In this document: in pieces, positions 1 to 9,669 of the stretch | Layout: each line of letters begins with the position of its first letter | Position numbering within the stretch: position 1 is the stretch's first letter | Source: Rhodocyclaceae bacterium | GTDB lineage: Bacteria > Pseudomonadota > Gammaproteobacteria > Burkholderiales > Ga0077523 | NCBI GenBank assembly: GCA_020248405.1 | Contig: JADCHQ010000004.1 | Location: forward strand, 1 to 64,000 | Direction of reading: 5' to 3' | DNA length: 64,000 bases | Program-made: the position numbers and the translations under genes | The notes under the pieces: generated by a model | Databases searched by the model: none | The model's input: only the letters and a program-made list of their open reading frames with translations | What the model was told of the DNA's origin: nothing

Positions 1-222
1 CTGTCGTGGTGGCGTTTCTACTTTCGCTTCTTCAGAGGCTCTGTGAAGAGCGAGCAGATCATCGAGTTCCTCGGCGCCCTGCGGCGCACGATCGGACGAA
101 AGCTGTTGGTGATCTGGGATGGAGTGGGTTGCCACAAGAGCCGCCAGGTGCGTCAGTGGCTCGAAGCCCAGAACGGCCAGATCGCCATCGCATTCCTGCC
201 GCCCTATGCCCCGGAACTCAAT
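1..222 (+). mobile_element. IS630-type transposase, C-terminal remnant (truncated at both ends)
   Basis: The reading frame is open from the window edge (base 1). It encodes the end of a DDE-superfamily transposase of the IS630/Tc1 type: a strand-plus-aspartate motif (LLVIWDGVGCHKS, about residues 35-47 of the visible part), then LPPYAPELN, the conserved segment before the last catalytic acidic residue. After PELN the similarity stops. The expected continuation is replaced by sequence that reads sensibly only on the minus strand, so the element is truncated here and cannot be active. The left part lies outside the window. The junction near 222-230 falls inside the broken minus-strand gene that follows. 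No terminal inverted repeat or target duplication is recognisable on the visible side. Confidence 0.75.
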
Positions 223-1489
223 CAGGAGAGCAATGAACTGCGAACTGCCAGGACGCGTCCATTGCGCGGCGTATTGCAACAGCTGTTCGTCCGTGCCTCC
301 CTGGATTCGGTGCCCGACAAAGGCCGTAGCCAGTGGCTCCGCTTCGTCCAATACCTTTGCCATTTCGGACACCGCCTTCCAGCCCGCATCGGGTTCGGCC
401 AGCAGGAAATGCAGGGTGGCAGTGGTGATCAGGTCTCGCCTGGAGTTGACGCCGTCATTCCGGGACAAATAGCTGCTGAGCGCCAAGGCCTGCCGGTAGT
501 CGCCGCGCGCCAGGGCAAGGCGCATTTTTGCGAACCAGTGCCAGTAGCTCGACCGATGGGAACGTGCGCAGATCTCGAACAGCGGGCTGGCAAGCGTCGA
601 CTCGCCTGCCCGTTCGAGCGTGGCGGCGCCATTGCAGGCGGAAGCTCCAGCTTCGAATGACATGTCCGTGTGATCGCGAAAATCGGGAAATGACAGTAAG
701 GTCTGCTGTGCGGCCCGTTCGTCGTATTGACGCAGCTGGGCGGAGGCCAGCTCGTCGAAGTTGCTCCACAGGTCGGGACGGGCGCGGACTGCCGCTGCCA
801 GCATCGACCCTTCCGCGGCTGTGTCACCGGCGAGGCGTGCCCGCTTGGCGAAGAAGCGGTCGCGCAGGTAGTTCCCAATGAAGCGCTCGCGGTTCTCCTC
901 CATCAGACGGACCGCCTCCGGCTTGCGCCCGGCGATCCCGAGGGCGTCATGGGCAAGCTCCAGATACCAGAACTGGTGATGGGTGTAGCGCGCGGCACGC
1001 AGATAGTGCTCCGCGTGGGAAGCTGCGCGCCGCGGGTCCATGCGCGTGATGTCGAATCGATCTTCGCGATTGCGCTCGGCGGCGCGCCATGCGCGCATGG
1101 GTTCGTCCTGGTAGAAGCGCTTCGGGCCATCCGGCAGCAGATCGTCCATGGCCTCGGATACGGGGGTCTCGCCCCCGGTCCAAGCGCTATACCTCGCGCG
1201 CCCGATTGGCCAGGTCCGACTGGGTGTGGGGCTTTCCATCGGCAGGTGGCGCCCATTGCTCCCACTCCACTGTAAACATTTGCACAACCGTGGGTGGGTA
1301 GTCGGTGAACACCTTGGGTATCCGCGCCATCAGTCGCTCGCGCACGGTGGGTGTATCCCTCAGGAACGGCAGCGGCAGCGCCGTCTGCGTAACGACGGCG
1401 CGGTTCATGGCGTGCAGGGCGTCGATGTGGTCCCGGTGCGCGAGGCGGTCGAAGGCTCTTGCTGAGCGCCAATTGGCGGCGTTTTTGTC
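223..1489 (-). pseudogene. 3' part of a decayed repeat-type (TPR-like) protein gene, cut by the IS630 remnant
   Basis: A coherent protein reads on the minus strand from about 1489 down to about 223. The first part (ARAFDRLAHRDHIDALHAM ... SDLANRAR) is in one frame and closes at a TAG at 1187-1189. The sense then continues in another frame (SAWTGGETPVSEAMDD ... GSSQFIALLIEF), so there is a frameshift near 1195. It is rich in alanine, arginine and aromatic residues in helix-like repeats (ALARGDYRQALALSSYL), as in solenoid proteins; no catalytic motif is visible. The second frame has no stop and runs antisense through the transposase remnant to the window edge, so the native 3' end is lost. It begins in the same frame as, and directly after, the TGA ending the piece at 1490-2895. 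I infer both were one gene. Function unknown. Confidence 0.55.
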
Positions 1490-2895
1490 TCAGGCTGGCG
1501 TGTAGCTGCTTTCCACCTGCAGGCCCACGAGGATCGCGAGATCGCTCGGATCGTCCTCGGGCTTGACCCGCAAGGCGCGGCGCAGCGCGGCGGTGCCCGG
1601 GGCATCCAGCAGGCCGGCGCGTTCGAGGTCGCGGGCGATGAGCAGGTGAACCTGTTCCTGCGATTCATTTGCGCGTGAAAGGGCCGGCATGAGCAGCGGT
1701 GCGTACCGGGTGTGGCGCGCCAGCAATTGGGCCCGCAGTTGGTTTTGTTCGGGTCGCGCCTCCCCGCCGCTGTAGTTTGCGCCCAGCACCTCCGCAGCGA
1801 GGATGGCCATGAGCGCCTCGGCCGGTGCAGCAATCGCGCCGGCACGCCCCTGCGCCTCGGCCAGGTTGCCGTCCAGCACGGCGCGCAGGGCCCGCGCTTC
1901 GGGGCCATTGCGGCCCTCCAGCAGCTTCACGGCGTAGGGCCGCCGGTGCAGGTGAAAGAATGCCCGGGCGCGCAGCACCGCAACGCCCTCGGCGTTGCCA
2001 TCGCTTTGCGCCAGAGTCGCGAGCGAGCGTTCCCACAGGTGCCCGGCGGCTTCTTGGGCTGGCGACAGCAGCGCGGCCAGCAGTTGCAGGCGCTGCGCGC
2101 GCTCCACGGGCGGGCCATCGCCGGCGACCAGCGCGCGAGGATCGGCGGGAATGTCCGCGCCGGCGGGCTTGGCCCTGTTGTGAGCCGCCTCGGCGGCCGC
2201 CGGCGCGGCAGGCAGCTTCAGGGCCGCCATGACGTCGGGCAGCTGTGCGGCGAAGGCCTCTTCGGGCGGGAGTTCGTCGTGGAAGGCGATGGGCGCGATG
2301 CTGGGCAGCGGCGACTCGTCCCAACCCTGCCCGCTGGCGCGGCGCTGCCATTGCTTGAGCTGCACCTCGAAGGCGTTGGCCCCGTTGGCCAGTGCCACCT
2401 CGCCGCGCACCACGCGGTTCGCACCCACGGCGTCGGCCAGGGTGGCGATGGCCTGCCACTGGTAGTTGCGGCGGTTCGCGCCCAGGGCCTGCGCCGCCAG
2501 GGTGGGATCCACCACACACATGGCGCCCTGGGTGGCGATGCGCGCAGCCACCATGCGGCCATCAGATAGCGCCCCGGCCGGTCTACCGATGCGCCGCGGG
2601 CCTCGAAGGGTACCACCAGCACTGCGCAGGCAGCCCCCGCCAGTACCCGGGAGAACAGTTGTTCCTCCCGTTGCGCCCAGGCCGAGGGCCGTACGTCGAA
2701 GGGTTCGAACAGGCGTGCGGGCGCAGCGGGCTTCGCAGGCTTGCCAGCGGCGAGCGCCACGGAAGCGGCGTGCTGGGCCTGAAGGGCCGAGTGACGCGAC
2801 AGCGCCAATGTGCTGCCCAACAGGAGCAGCGCCGTGCCCCCGATGGCGCCTGCAAGGCTCGCTACCAGCGACAAGCGTGTGTTCGCCGTGTTCAT
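1490..2895 (-). pseudogene. 5' part of a frameshifted membrane-anchored repeat protein gene
   Basis: The start is ATG at 2895, chosen for a GGAGG seven bases upstream. The N-terminus (MNTANTRLSLVASLAGAIG, then a hydrophobic run) looks like a membrane anchor or uncleaved signal. A segment like the small TolB/FlgO-type fold follows (VLAGAACAVLVVPFEARG). Around 2550-2580 the frame shifts and the sense continues as MVAARIATQGAMCVVDP, then about 350 residues of Ala/Leu/Glu-rich helical repeats, ending at TGA 1490-1492 after QVESSYTPA. The same frame stays open and sensible beyond that stop (see 223-1489), so the TGA may itself be a lesion. With two frameshifts, one internal stop and a lost 3' end, I treat the locus as decayed. 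Assembly error at one lesion is possible but unlikely at all of them. It is divergent from the RND operon. Confidence 0.6.
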
Positions 2896-3070
2896 GCGCT
2901 GCCTCCGCATAGAGCCGCGCCGGGAGCCCCTGGGGCCCGGCGTGGCCATGGCCGACGGGATGACCTTCCCGGCGAGATATGACGGTGCACAGGCGCGGTG
3001 AACACGAGTCCCGGCTCCCGCCGTGGGCGAGCGATGTATAGTCGGGCGCTCCCCGTCTCACCCCGTTGTC

Positions 3071-4273
3071 ATGCACCCCGGCCCTGTCTGTTCGAGTGTT
3101 CCTCTGGCGCGCAAGTCCCCCTGGACGGCGTTGGTCCTGCCGTGTCTGGCGATGGTCGCCGCGGGCTGCTCGAAACAGGAGACGCCGCCTCCAGCCCGCC
3201 CCGCGCCGGCGGTGAGCGTGGTCACTGTCGAGAAGCGTGACGTGCCGGTGGCCTTCGAGTTCGTGGCCCAGACGCGCAGCCCGCGGCAGGTGGAGATCCA
3301 CGCCCGCGTGGCGGGCTTCCTGGAGCGGCGCGCCTACACCGAGGGCGCGGCGGTACGGGCGGGAGAACTGCTGTTCCAGATGGATCCGCGGTCCTTCGAT
3401 GCGCAGCTCAGGCAGGCCGAGGCGGTGCTGGCGCGCAACGAGGCGAGTCTCGCCACTGCCCGCGCCACCCTCGACCGGGTGCGGCCGCTCGCGGAAAAGA
3501 ACGCACTGTCGCGCAAGGACCTGGACGACGCGGTGGGCCAGGTAGCGGCCCAGTCGGCCACGGTGGAGCAGTCCCGCGCCCAGGTGGAGGCCGCGCGGCT
3601 CGACGTGTCCTACACGCGGGTGCTCTCGCCGGTGGCGGGGCTGGCCGGCGCGGCGGTCGTGGCCGATGGCACCTACGTCAACCCGCAGAACAGCCTGCTC
3701 ACCACCGTCTCCGTCCTGTCCCCCATGCGGGTGCTGTTCAGCCTTTCCGAGAACGAGGCGCAGCGCTATCGCCGGGAGGTGGCCGACGGCCGGCTGCGGC
3801 CGCCGCCGGGACGGCGCTACGCGGTGGAGGTGGTGTTGGGCGACGGCACCGTGTTCCCGTACCGGGGCGAGATCACCTTCGCCAATCCGTCCTTCAACGC
3901 CAAAACGGGCACCTTCGAGGTTCGCGCCGAAGTGGCCAACCCCGACGCTGTGCTGCGCCCCAATCAGTTCGTGCGGGCGCGGGTGCACGGGGCGGTGCGT
4001 CCCGGTGCAGTGGCCATTCCGCAGCGCGCGGTACTGCAGGGGCCGAGGGGCGCTTTCGTGTGGCTTGTCGCCGATGGCAAGGCCCAGATGCGGCCGGTGG
4101 TGCCGGGGGACTGGGTGGGCGATCTCTGGGTCATCGACGAGGGCCTGAAGGGCGGCGAGCAGGTGGTGGTGGACGGCACAATGCTGCTGGCCGCGGGCAT
4201 GAGCGTGAGCGCCCGGGCGCTGGAAGACCCGGCCGCGCCGGCGCGGCCGCCAGGCCCCGCGCCCAGGCCCTAG
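3071..4273 (+). CDS. RND efflux periplasmic adaptor (membrane fusion lipoprotein)
   Basis: A 400-residue adaptor of the AcrA/MexA class, the periplasmic link between the inner-membrane pump and the outer-membrane channel. The chosen Met at 3071 gives a short basic N-region, a hydrophobic core and a lipobox ending MVAAGC (Cys about 34), so it should be a lipoprotein. No good Shine-Dalgarno is visible; a longer frame from 3023 would put extra residues before the signal. Order: first beta-barrel strand/lipoyl half (VEIHARVAGFLERRAYTEG), a coiled-coil hairpin rich in Ala/Gln/Arg (about 110-180), the second lipoyl half (DVSYTRVLSPVAGLAG), then beta-barrel and membrane-proximal domains (NPSFNAKTGTFEVRAEV; VAIPQRAVLQGPRGAFVW). 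It is first of four same-strand genes. No dedicated regulator is adjacent. Confidence 0.93.
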   Translation: MHPGPVCSSVPLARKSPWTALVLPCLAMVAAGCSKQETPPPARPAPAVSVVTVEKRDVPVAFEFVAQTRSPRQVEIHARVAGFLERRAYTEGAAVRAGELLFQMDPRSFDAQLRQAEAVLARNEASLATARATLDRVRPLAEKNALSRKDLDDAVGQVAAQSATVEQSRAQVEAARLDVSYTRVLSPVAGLAGAAVVADGTYVNPQNSLLTTVSVLSPMRVLFSLSENEAQRYRREVADGRLRPPPGRRYAVEVVLGDGTVFPYRGEITFANPSFNAKTGTFEVRAEVANPDAVLRPNQFVRARVHGAVRPGAVAIPQRAVLQGPRGAFVWLVADGKAQMRPVVPGDWVGDLWVIDEGLKGGEQVVVDGTMLLAAGMSVSARALEDPAAPARPPGPAPRP

Positions 4274-4286
4274 AGCCGCGCCGGAC

Positions 4287-7200
4287 ATGTTCTCCCGCTT
4301 CTTCATCGAGCGGCCGATCTTCGCGACGGTCGTGTCGATCCTGCTGTGCCTCGCCGGCGTGGCGGCCATGCTGGTGCTGCCCATCGAGCAGTACCCCACC
4401 ATCACGCCGGTGCAGATCACCGTGAGCGCCACCTACCCGGGCGCCGATTCGCGCACCCTGGCCGAGTCGGTGGCCGCACCCATCGAGGCGCAGATCACGG
4501 GCGTGGAGAACATGATCTACATGAGCTCCACCAGCTCGGCCACCGGCCAGTTGTCCATCACGGTGTTCTTCTCCCTCGACACCGATGCCGACGCGGCCCA
4601 GGTGCAGGTGCAGAACCGCGTCAACCTGGCGCTGCCGCAACTGCCCTCGGCGGTGACCCAGCTGGGCGTGTCGGTGCAGAAGAAGTCCTCGTCCATCATG
4701 ATGCTGCTGGCGGTCACGGGCAAGGGCGGGCGCTACTCGGACCAGTACATCGCCAACTACGCCAACGTGTACGTGCTCGACACCATCAAGCGCGTGCCGG
4801 GAGCCGGCCAGGCCGCCATCATGGGGGTGCCCGACCAGGCCATGCGCATCTGGCTCAACCCCGAGCGCATGGCCTCGCTGGGCATCACCACCACCGACAT
4901 CCAGCAGGCCGTGGCGGGGCAGAACGCGCTGTTCGGCGCGGGCCAGCTGGGCCAGGCGCCTGGCGCGGGACGCACGGAGCTCACCCTGCCGGTGGTGATG
5001 CAGCGCCCGGCCACCGACCCGGCGCAGTATGACCAGATCATCCTGCGCGCCAGCCAGGACGGCAGCGCGCTGGTGCGGCTGAAGGACGTGGCGCGCGCGG
5101 AGGTGGGGCTGCGCCAGTACGTGATCGACAGCCGGCTCGACGGCGCGCCGGCCACCTTCATCGCCGTGTACCAGCAGGCCGGCGCCAACGGGCTCAAGGT
5201 GTCGGAGGCGGTGCGCGCCGCGCTTGCCGAGATGAAGTCGCGCTTCCCCGAGGGCATCGACGCGGTGGTGGCGCTGGACACCAACGAGTTCGTGCGCATC
5301 GCCATCGACGAGGTGGTGCACACCCTGGTCGAGGCAGTGGTGCTGGTGGTGCTGATCGTCTACCTGTTCCTGCAGAGCCTGCGCACCACGGTGATCTGCC
5401 TGGCGGCCATCGTGGTGTCGCTGGTGGCTACCTTCGCGGGCATGCTGGCGCTGGGCTTCTCCATCAACCTGCTCACCCTGTTCGGGCTGGTGCTGGCCAT
5501 CGGGCTGGTGGTGGACGACGCCATCGTGGTGGTGGAGAACGTGGAGCGCAACATGGCCGAGCACCACCTGCCGCCGCGCGAAGCCACCATCCGGGCCATG
5601 GGCGAGATCAGCGGCGCGCTGGTGGCGGTGGTGCTGGTGATGGCGGCGGTGTTCGTGCCGGCGGCATTCCTGCCGGGCACCACCGGGCAGATCTACCGGC
5701 AGTTCGCCATCACCATCGTGGTGTCGCTGGCGGTGTCGGGCCTGGTGGCGCTCACCCTCACCCCGGCGCTGTGCGCCCTCATGCTCAAGCACCAGGCACC
5801 GCGCACGCGCGGCTTCTTCGGCTGGTTCAACCGCGGCGTGGACCGCGTCACTGGCCTGTTCGGCCGCGCGGTGGTGTTCCTGATCCGCCGCCTGGCCGTG
5901 GCCGCGGTGCTGCTGGCGGTGCTGGTGTACGCCATTTTCCACCTGTTTCGCACCCTGCCCACTAGCTTCGTGCCCAACGAGGACCAGGGCTATGTGATGG
6001 CGCTGGCCCTGTTGCCCGGCGGGGCGAGCCTGGACCGGGCGCGCGACGTGTCGGAAAAGGTGGACGCGCTGTTCGCCGCCGATCCGGCCGTGGAGAGCCG
6101 CTCGCAGCTGATCGGCTACAGCCTCCTGGACGGCGGCTTCAAGACCAACGCTGCCACGCTGTTCGTCACGCTCAAGGACTTCGCCGCGCGCTACGAGTCC
6201 ATTGAAACGGCCAGGGCGCAGAACCCGCGCAGCGTGCTCACAGGGGTCTACAAGACTTCGGCGTCGGTGGAGGAAGCCATGGTGATCCCCGTGGCGCCGC
6301 CGCCGATCCCGGGCATCGGCAGCACCGGCGGCTTCGAGCTGTGGATTCAGGACACGGCGGCGGGCGATCCCGCGCGGCTCGAGGAGGCGGTGCAGGCCTT
6401 CGTGGCCCGGGCCCGCCAGCGCCCCGAGCTAGCCGCGGTGAACACCACCTTCCGGGCCTCGCTGCGGCAGTTGCGCGTGGACGTGGACCGCGACAAGGCG
6501 CTGCTGCTGGGCGTGCCGGTGCAGGACGTGTACGGGGCCATCCAGGCGCAGTTCGGCTCGCTGGTGGTGAGCCAGTTCAACCAGTTCAGCCGGGTGTGGC
6601 AGGTGGTGCTGCAGTCCGACCCGGTGTTCCGCCGCAAGCCCGAGGACATCGGCCGGCTCTACACCCGCTCCCAGCAGGGCGACATGGTGCCCCTGTCCAC
6701 GCTTGTGACCACCCGCTGGGTGACGGGGCCTGACGTGCTGCCGCGCTTCAACGGCTTCCCGGCGGCCAAGGTCAACGGCGGCCCCGCTGCGGGCTACAGC
6801 TCGGGGCAGGCGCTCGCGGCCCTGCAGGAAGTCGCACGGGAGAGCCTGCCGCCGGGGTTCACCACCGCGTGGTCGGGCCTGGCCTACGAGGAGACCAGGG
6901 CCGGCGGCGCCTCCGCGATGGTCTTCGCGCTGGGTCTGCTGGTGGTGTTCCTGGTGCTCGCCGCACAGTACGAGTCATGGCGTCTACCGCTGGCGGTCAT
7001 GACGGCCATCCCCTTTGGCGTGCTGGGGGCCCTGGTGGCCAATCACCTGCGCGGCCTGCAGAACGACGTGTACTTCCAGATCGGGCTGCTGGTACTGATC
7101 GGCCTTGGCGCCAAGAACGCCATCCTGCGCGTCACCGCCGCGGTGGACCTGCGCCGACAGGGGCGCACCGTGATGCAGGCCACCATTGAGGCGGGCGAGC

Positions 7201-7514
7201 AGCGGCTGCGCCCCATCATCATGACTTCGCTGGCCTTCGGTGCGGGCGTGCTGCCGCTGGTGGTGGCCATGGGCGCGGGAGCCAATGCGCGGCACTCCAT
7301 CGGCACCGGCATCCTGGGCGGCATGATCGGCGAGACCACCCTGGCCATGCTCTACGTGCCGGTGTTCTTCTACCTGCTGGAGCGCTTCGCCCAGTGGCAG
7401 GAGCGCCGGCGGGCCGCCCGGGGCGGCGCCGCGCCGGCTGACCCGCCGCCCGCTTCCGAGGCGGTTGGCGGCGGTCCCGGTGCGCCGCCGGCGCAAGCAG
7501 ACACGCCGCCATGA
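4287..7514 (+). CDS. RND multidrug efflux permease (HAE1 family, AcrB/MexB-like)
   Basis: A 1075-residue inner-membrane proton/drug antiporter, full length for HAE1 pumps (about 1030-1070). The N-terminus (MFSRFFIERPIFATVV ... LPIEQYPTITP) is typical. Twelve membrane segments and two large periplasmic porter/docking loops are expected. The proton-relay aspartate pair lies in LVVDDAIVVVENVERN (Asp410, Asp411), and the second half carries GLGAKNAILRV. The C-terminal tail after the last membrane segment is long and Pro/Ala-rich. The gene lies 13 bp after the adaptor and overlaps the outer-membrane channel gene by 4 bp (ATGA), indicating one transcript. Substrates cannot be read from sequence; the HAE1 type points to hydrophobic or amphiphilic organics rather than metals. 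Confidence 0.96.
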   Translation: MFSRFFIERPIFATVVSILLCLAGVAAMLVLPIEQYPTITPVQITVSATYPGADSRTLAESVAAPIEAQITGVENMIYMSSTSSATGQLSITVFFSLDTDADAAQVQVQNRVNLALPQLPSAVTQLGVSVQKKSSSIMMLLAVTGKGGRYSDQYIANYANVYVLDTIKRVPGAGQAAIMGVPDQAMRIWLNPERMASLGITTTDIQQAVAGQNALFGAGQLGQAPGAGRTELTLPVVMQRPATDPAQYDQIILRASQDGSALVRLKDVARAEVGLRQYVIDSRLDGAPATFIAVYQQAGANGLKVSEAVRAALAEMKSRFPEGIDAVVALDTNEFVRIAIDEVVHTLVEAVVLVVLIVYLFLQSLRTTVICLAAIVVSLVATFAGMLALGFSINLLTLFGLVLAIGLVVDDAIVVVENVERNMAEHHLPPREATIRAMGEISGALVAVVLVMAAVFVPAAFLPGTTGQIYRQFAITIVVSLAVSGLVALTLTPALCALMLKHQAPRTRGFFGWFNRGVDRVTGLFGRAVVFLIRRLAVAAVLLAVLVYAIFHLFRTLPTSFVPNEDQGYVMALALLPGGASLDRARDVSEKVDALFAADPAVESRSQLIGYSLLDGGFKTNAATLFVTLKDFAARYESIETARAQNPRSVLTGVYKTSASVEEAMVIPVAPPPIPGIGSTGGFELWIQDTAAGDPARLEEAVQAFVARARQRPELAAVNTTFRASLRQLRVDVDRDKALLLGVPVQDVYGAIQAQFGSLVVSQFNQFSRVWQVVLQSDPVFRRKPEDIGRLYTRSQQGDMVPLSTLVTTRWVTGPDVLPRFNGFPAAKVNGGPAAGYSSGQALAALQEVARESLPPGFTTAWSGLAYEETRAGGASAMVFALGLLVVFLVLAAQYESWRLPLAVMTAIPFGVLGALVANHLRGLQNDVYFQIGLLVLIGLGAKNAILRVTAAVDLRRQGRTVMQATIEAGEQRLRPIIMTSLAFGAGVLPLVVAMGAGANARHSIGTGILGGMIGETTLAMLYVPVFFYLLERFAQWQERRRAARGGAAPADPPPASEAVGGGPGAPPAQADTPP

Positions 7515-8959
7515 GCGCGGCGCGGCGAACGCTCGGCTGGCTTTGCCTGTGCGCCCTGGCCGGGGCCTGCACGGTGGGCCCCGATTACCACAAGCCCGCC
7601 CTCGAGGTGCCGGCGGCCTATCGCGTGGAGCTGTCCGCGGCGAGCGTGGCCGAGGACGTGGACTGGTGGCGGGGCTTCCACGATCCGGTGCTGGACCGGC
7701 TGGTGCGCGAGGCGCTGCGCAACAACCGCGACGTGCGCATCGCGGCGGCGCGCATCGACGAGTACGAGGCACGGCTTGCGGGCGCGCGGGCGGCGGGCTT
7801 GCCCGTGGTGGGCTACAGCGGCACCCGCACACGCCAGCAGATCACGGAAGTGGGCCCACAGCCCCTCCCCCGGGGCATCGATTCGCGCAGTGCCACAGCC
7901 ACGGCGCTGGCCTCGGCGAGCTGGGAGATCGACCTGTGGGGCCGCATCCGCCGCACCACGGAAGCGGCGCGCGCCGACCTGCTGGCCACGCGCGAGGCGC
8001 GCCGCGGCGTGGTGCTGAGTCTGGTCACCGAAGTCGCGCGCGGGTACGTGCAGTTGCGCAACCTCGACAGCCAGCTGGACATCACCCGCCGCACCCTGGC
8101 GCTGCGCGCCGAGGGAGTGAAACTGTTCGAGACACGCTTCGCCGGGGGCGTGATCTCCGAGGTGGAGCTGCGCCAGGTCCAGGCGGAGTACCAGTCGGCC
8201 GCTACGCGCGTCCCCGACCTGGAGCAGGCCATCGCGCAGCAGGAAAACGCCCTGTCCGTGCTGGTGGGCGCCAATCCCGGCCCCATCGAGCGGGGCCGGG
8301 GGCTGAACGACCTCAGTCTGCCAGCGGTGCCGAGCGGCCTGCCCTCCGAACTGCTGATCCGCCGCCCGGACCTGCGCAAGGCAGAGCAGGACCTGATTGC
8401 CGCCAACGCCCGCATCGGCGCGGCGCGGGCGCGCTATTTCCCCACGGTGTCGCTCACCGGCGCCCTGGGGTCTTCCAGTGCGGCCCTGTCGGATCTGTTC
8501 ACCGGACCGGCCTCGGTGTGGAATTTCGGCGCCGGCCTCACCGGACCCATCTTCGACGGCGGCCTGGTAGCCAGCACGGTGCGCCAGGCGCAGGCGCAAC
8601 GCGAGCAGCTCCTGGCCAGCTACGAACAGGCGGTGCAGCAGGCCTTCCGCGAGGTCAACGACGCCCTGGTGGCGAATCTGCGCACCCGCGAACGGGCCCA
8701 GGCCCAGGCACTGCAGACCGAGGCCCTCAGGCGCTACTCGGAGCTGGCGCGGATGCGCTACGAGGGCGGCTACACAAGTTACCTGGAAGTGCTCGATGCC
8801 GAACGCGGGCTGTTCAGCGCCCAGCTCGCCGAGGCCCAGGCCCGCGGCGACGTGGCGAGCGCGCTGGTGGCCTTGTACAAGTCTCTCGGCGGCGGCTGGG
8901 TGGAGCAGGCCGAAACGCTCGCCGAGGGTCCGCAACCGAAGACAGGAGATGCGCGATGA
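7511..8959 (+). CDS. Outer-membrane efflux channel lipoprotein (NodT/OprM family)
   Basis: 482 residues. The signal ends in a lipobox (CALAGAC), followed by the family hallmark TVGPDYHKPALEVPAAY. Two repeats of the outer-membrane efflux protein domain follow: helices such as EALRNNRDVRIAAARIDEYEARLAGARAAG and the second-half LIRRPDLRKAEQDLIAANARIGAARA, with the conserved FPTVSLTG strand. This is the trimeric TolC-like duct that completes the pump made by the two preceding genes. It overlaps the permease gene by 4 bp and the next lipoprotein gene by 4 bp, so all four are probably translationally coupled. Confidence 0.94.
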   Translation: MSAARRTLGWLCLCALAGACTVGPDYHKPALEVPAAYRVELSAASVAEDVDWWRGFHDPVLDRLVREALRNNRDVRIAAARIDEYEARLAGARAAGLPVVGYSGTRTRQQITEVGPQPLPRGIDSRSATATALASASWEIDLWGRIRRTTEAARADLLATREARRGVVLSLVTEVARGYVQLRNLDSQLDITRRTLALRAEGVKLFETRFAGGVISEVELRQVQAEYQSAATRVPDLEQAIAQQENALSVLVGANPGPIERGRGLNDLSLPAVPSGLPSELLIRRPDLRKAEQDLIAANARIGAARARYFPTVSLTGALGSSSAALSDLFTGPASVWNFGAGLTGPIFDGGLVASTVRQAQAQREQLLASYEQAVQQAFREVNDALVANLRTRERAQAQALQTEALRRYSELARMRYEGGYTSYLEVLDAERGLFSAQLAEAQARGDVASALVALYKSLGGGWVEQAETLAEGPQPKTGDAR

Positions 8960-9621
8960 AACACTGGCTGATCGCCGCCGTGCTGGCGGTGGCCGCCACC
9001 GGCTGTTCGTCCCCGGGCCTGCGCAAGGCCGAGGGGCTCGAGGTGGCCGGAAAACTGGCGCCCGTGCCCAAGGGCGTGTCCGTCTATCAGTACGTGGATC
9101 CGCGCTTTGACTTCCTGCCCTTCCGCCGCGTGCTGCTCGAACCGGTGGTGGTGTACACGGCGCCCGACCACGGCTTCGGTGACATTCCCCAGGCCGAGCG
9201 CCAGGCACTGGCGCGCTTCATCGACGCCAATGCGCCGCGCATCCTGGGCGGCGCCGCCGTGAAGCTGGCCGAGGCCCCCGCGCCCGATGTGCTGCAGCTG
9301 CGGCTCACGCTGGTGGGCATGACCCGTAGCCGTCCGCTGCTGCAGGGTGTGAGCTACGCCATTCCCGTGGGCGCGGCGCTCAATCTCGCCAAGGGGGCCG
9401 CGGGCGGCAGCGGCGTGTTCATGGGCTCGGTGATCCTCGCCGGGGAGTTCTACGACACCTCCACGGGCGCCCTTGCCGCGGGCTTCCTGGCACAGCGCAG
9501 CCCCAATGCCGTCAACGTGCTGGCCATCGCCAGCGAATCGGCGGCGGCCGAGCAGGGTGCGCTGTCGCTGCTGGAGGAGCCGCGCGGCCGGTTCGATGCA
9601 CGGGCAGCCGAGCGGCGCTGA
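8956..9621 (+). CDS. DUF3313-type lipoprotein coupled to the RND pump
   Basis: 221 residues. Start ATG at 8956 inside the stop of the channel gene, preceded by AGGAG. Signal peptide with lipobox VAATGC, so a predicted lipoprotein. The segment YQYVDPRFDFLPFRRVLLEPVVVY resembles the conserved core of DUF3313 lipoproteins (a Y-V-D-P block followed by an L-x-P-V-x-V/I block). The later half has glycine-rich stretches (GAAGGSGVFMGSVILAGEFYD). No enzyme motif is visible. Tight overlap with the pump operon suggests an accessory envelope role, but that is inference. It ends about 50 bp before the convergent hemJ. Confidence 0.7.
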   Translation: MKHWLIAAVLAVAATGCSSPGLRKAEGLEVAGKLAPVPKGVSVYQYVDPRFDFLPFRRVLLEPVVVYTAPDHGFGDIPQAERQALARFIDANAPRILGGAAVKLAEAPAPDVLQLRLTLVGMTRSRPLLQGVSYAIPVGAALNLAKGAAGGSGVFMGSVILAGEFYDTSTGALAAGFLAQRSPNAVNVLAIASESAAAEQGALSLLEEPRGRFDARAAERR

Positions 9622-9669
9622 GGCATTCCAGGCCGCGGCCCTGCGCGGCCGCGCGGCGGACCGAGCCGT

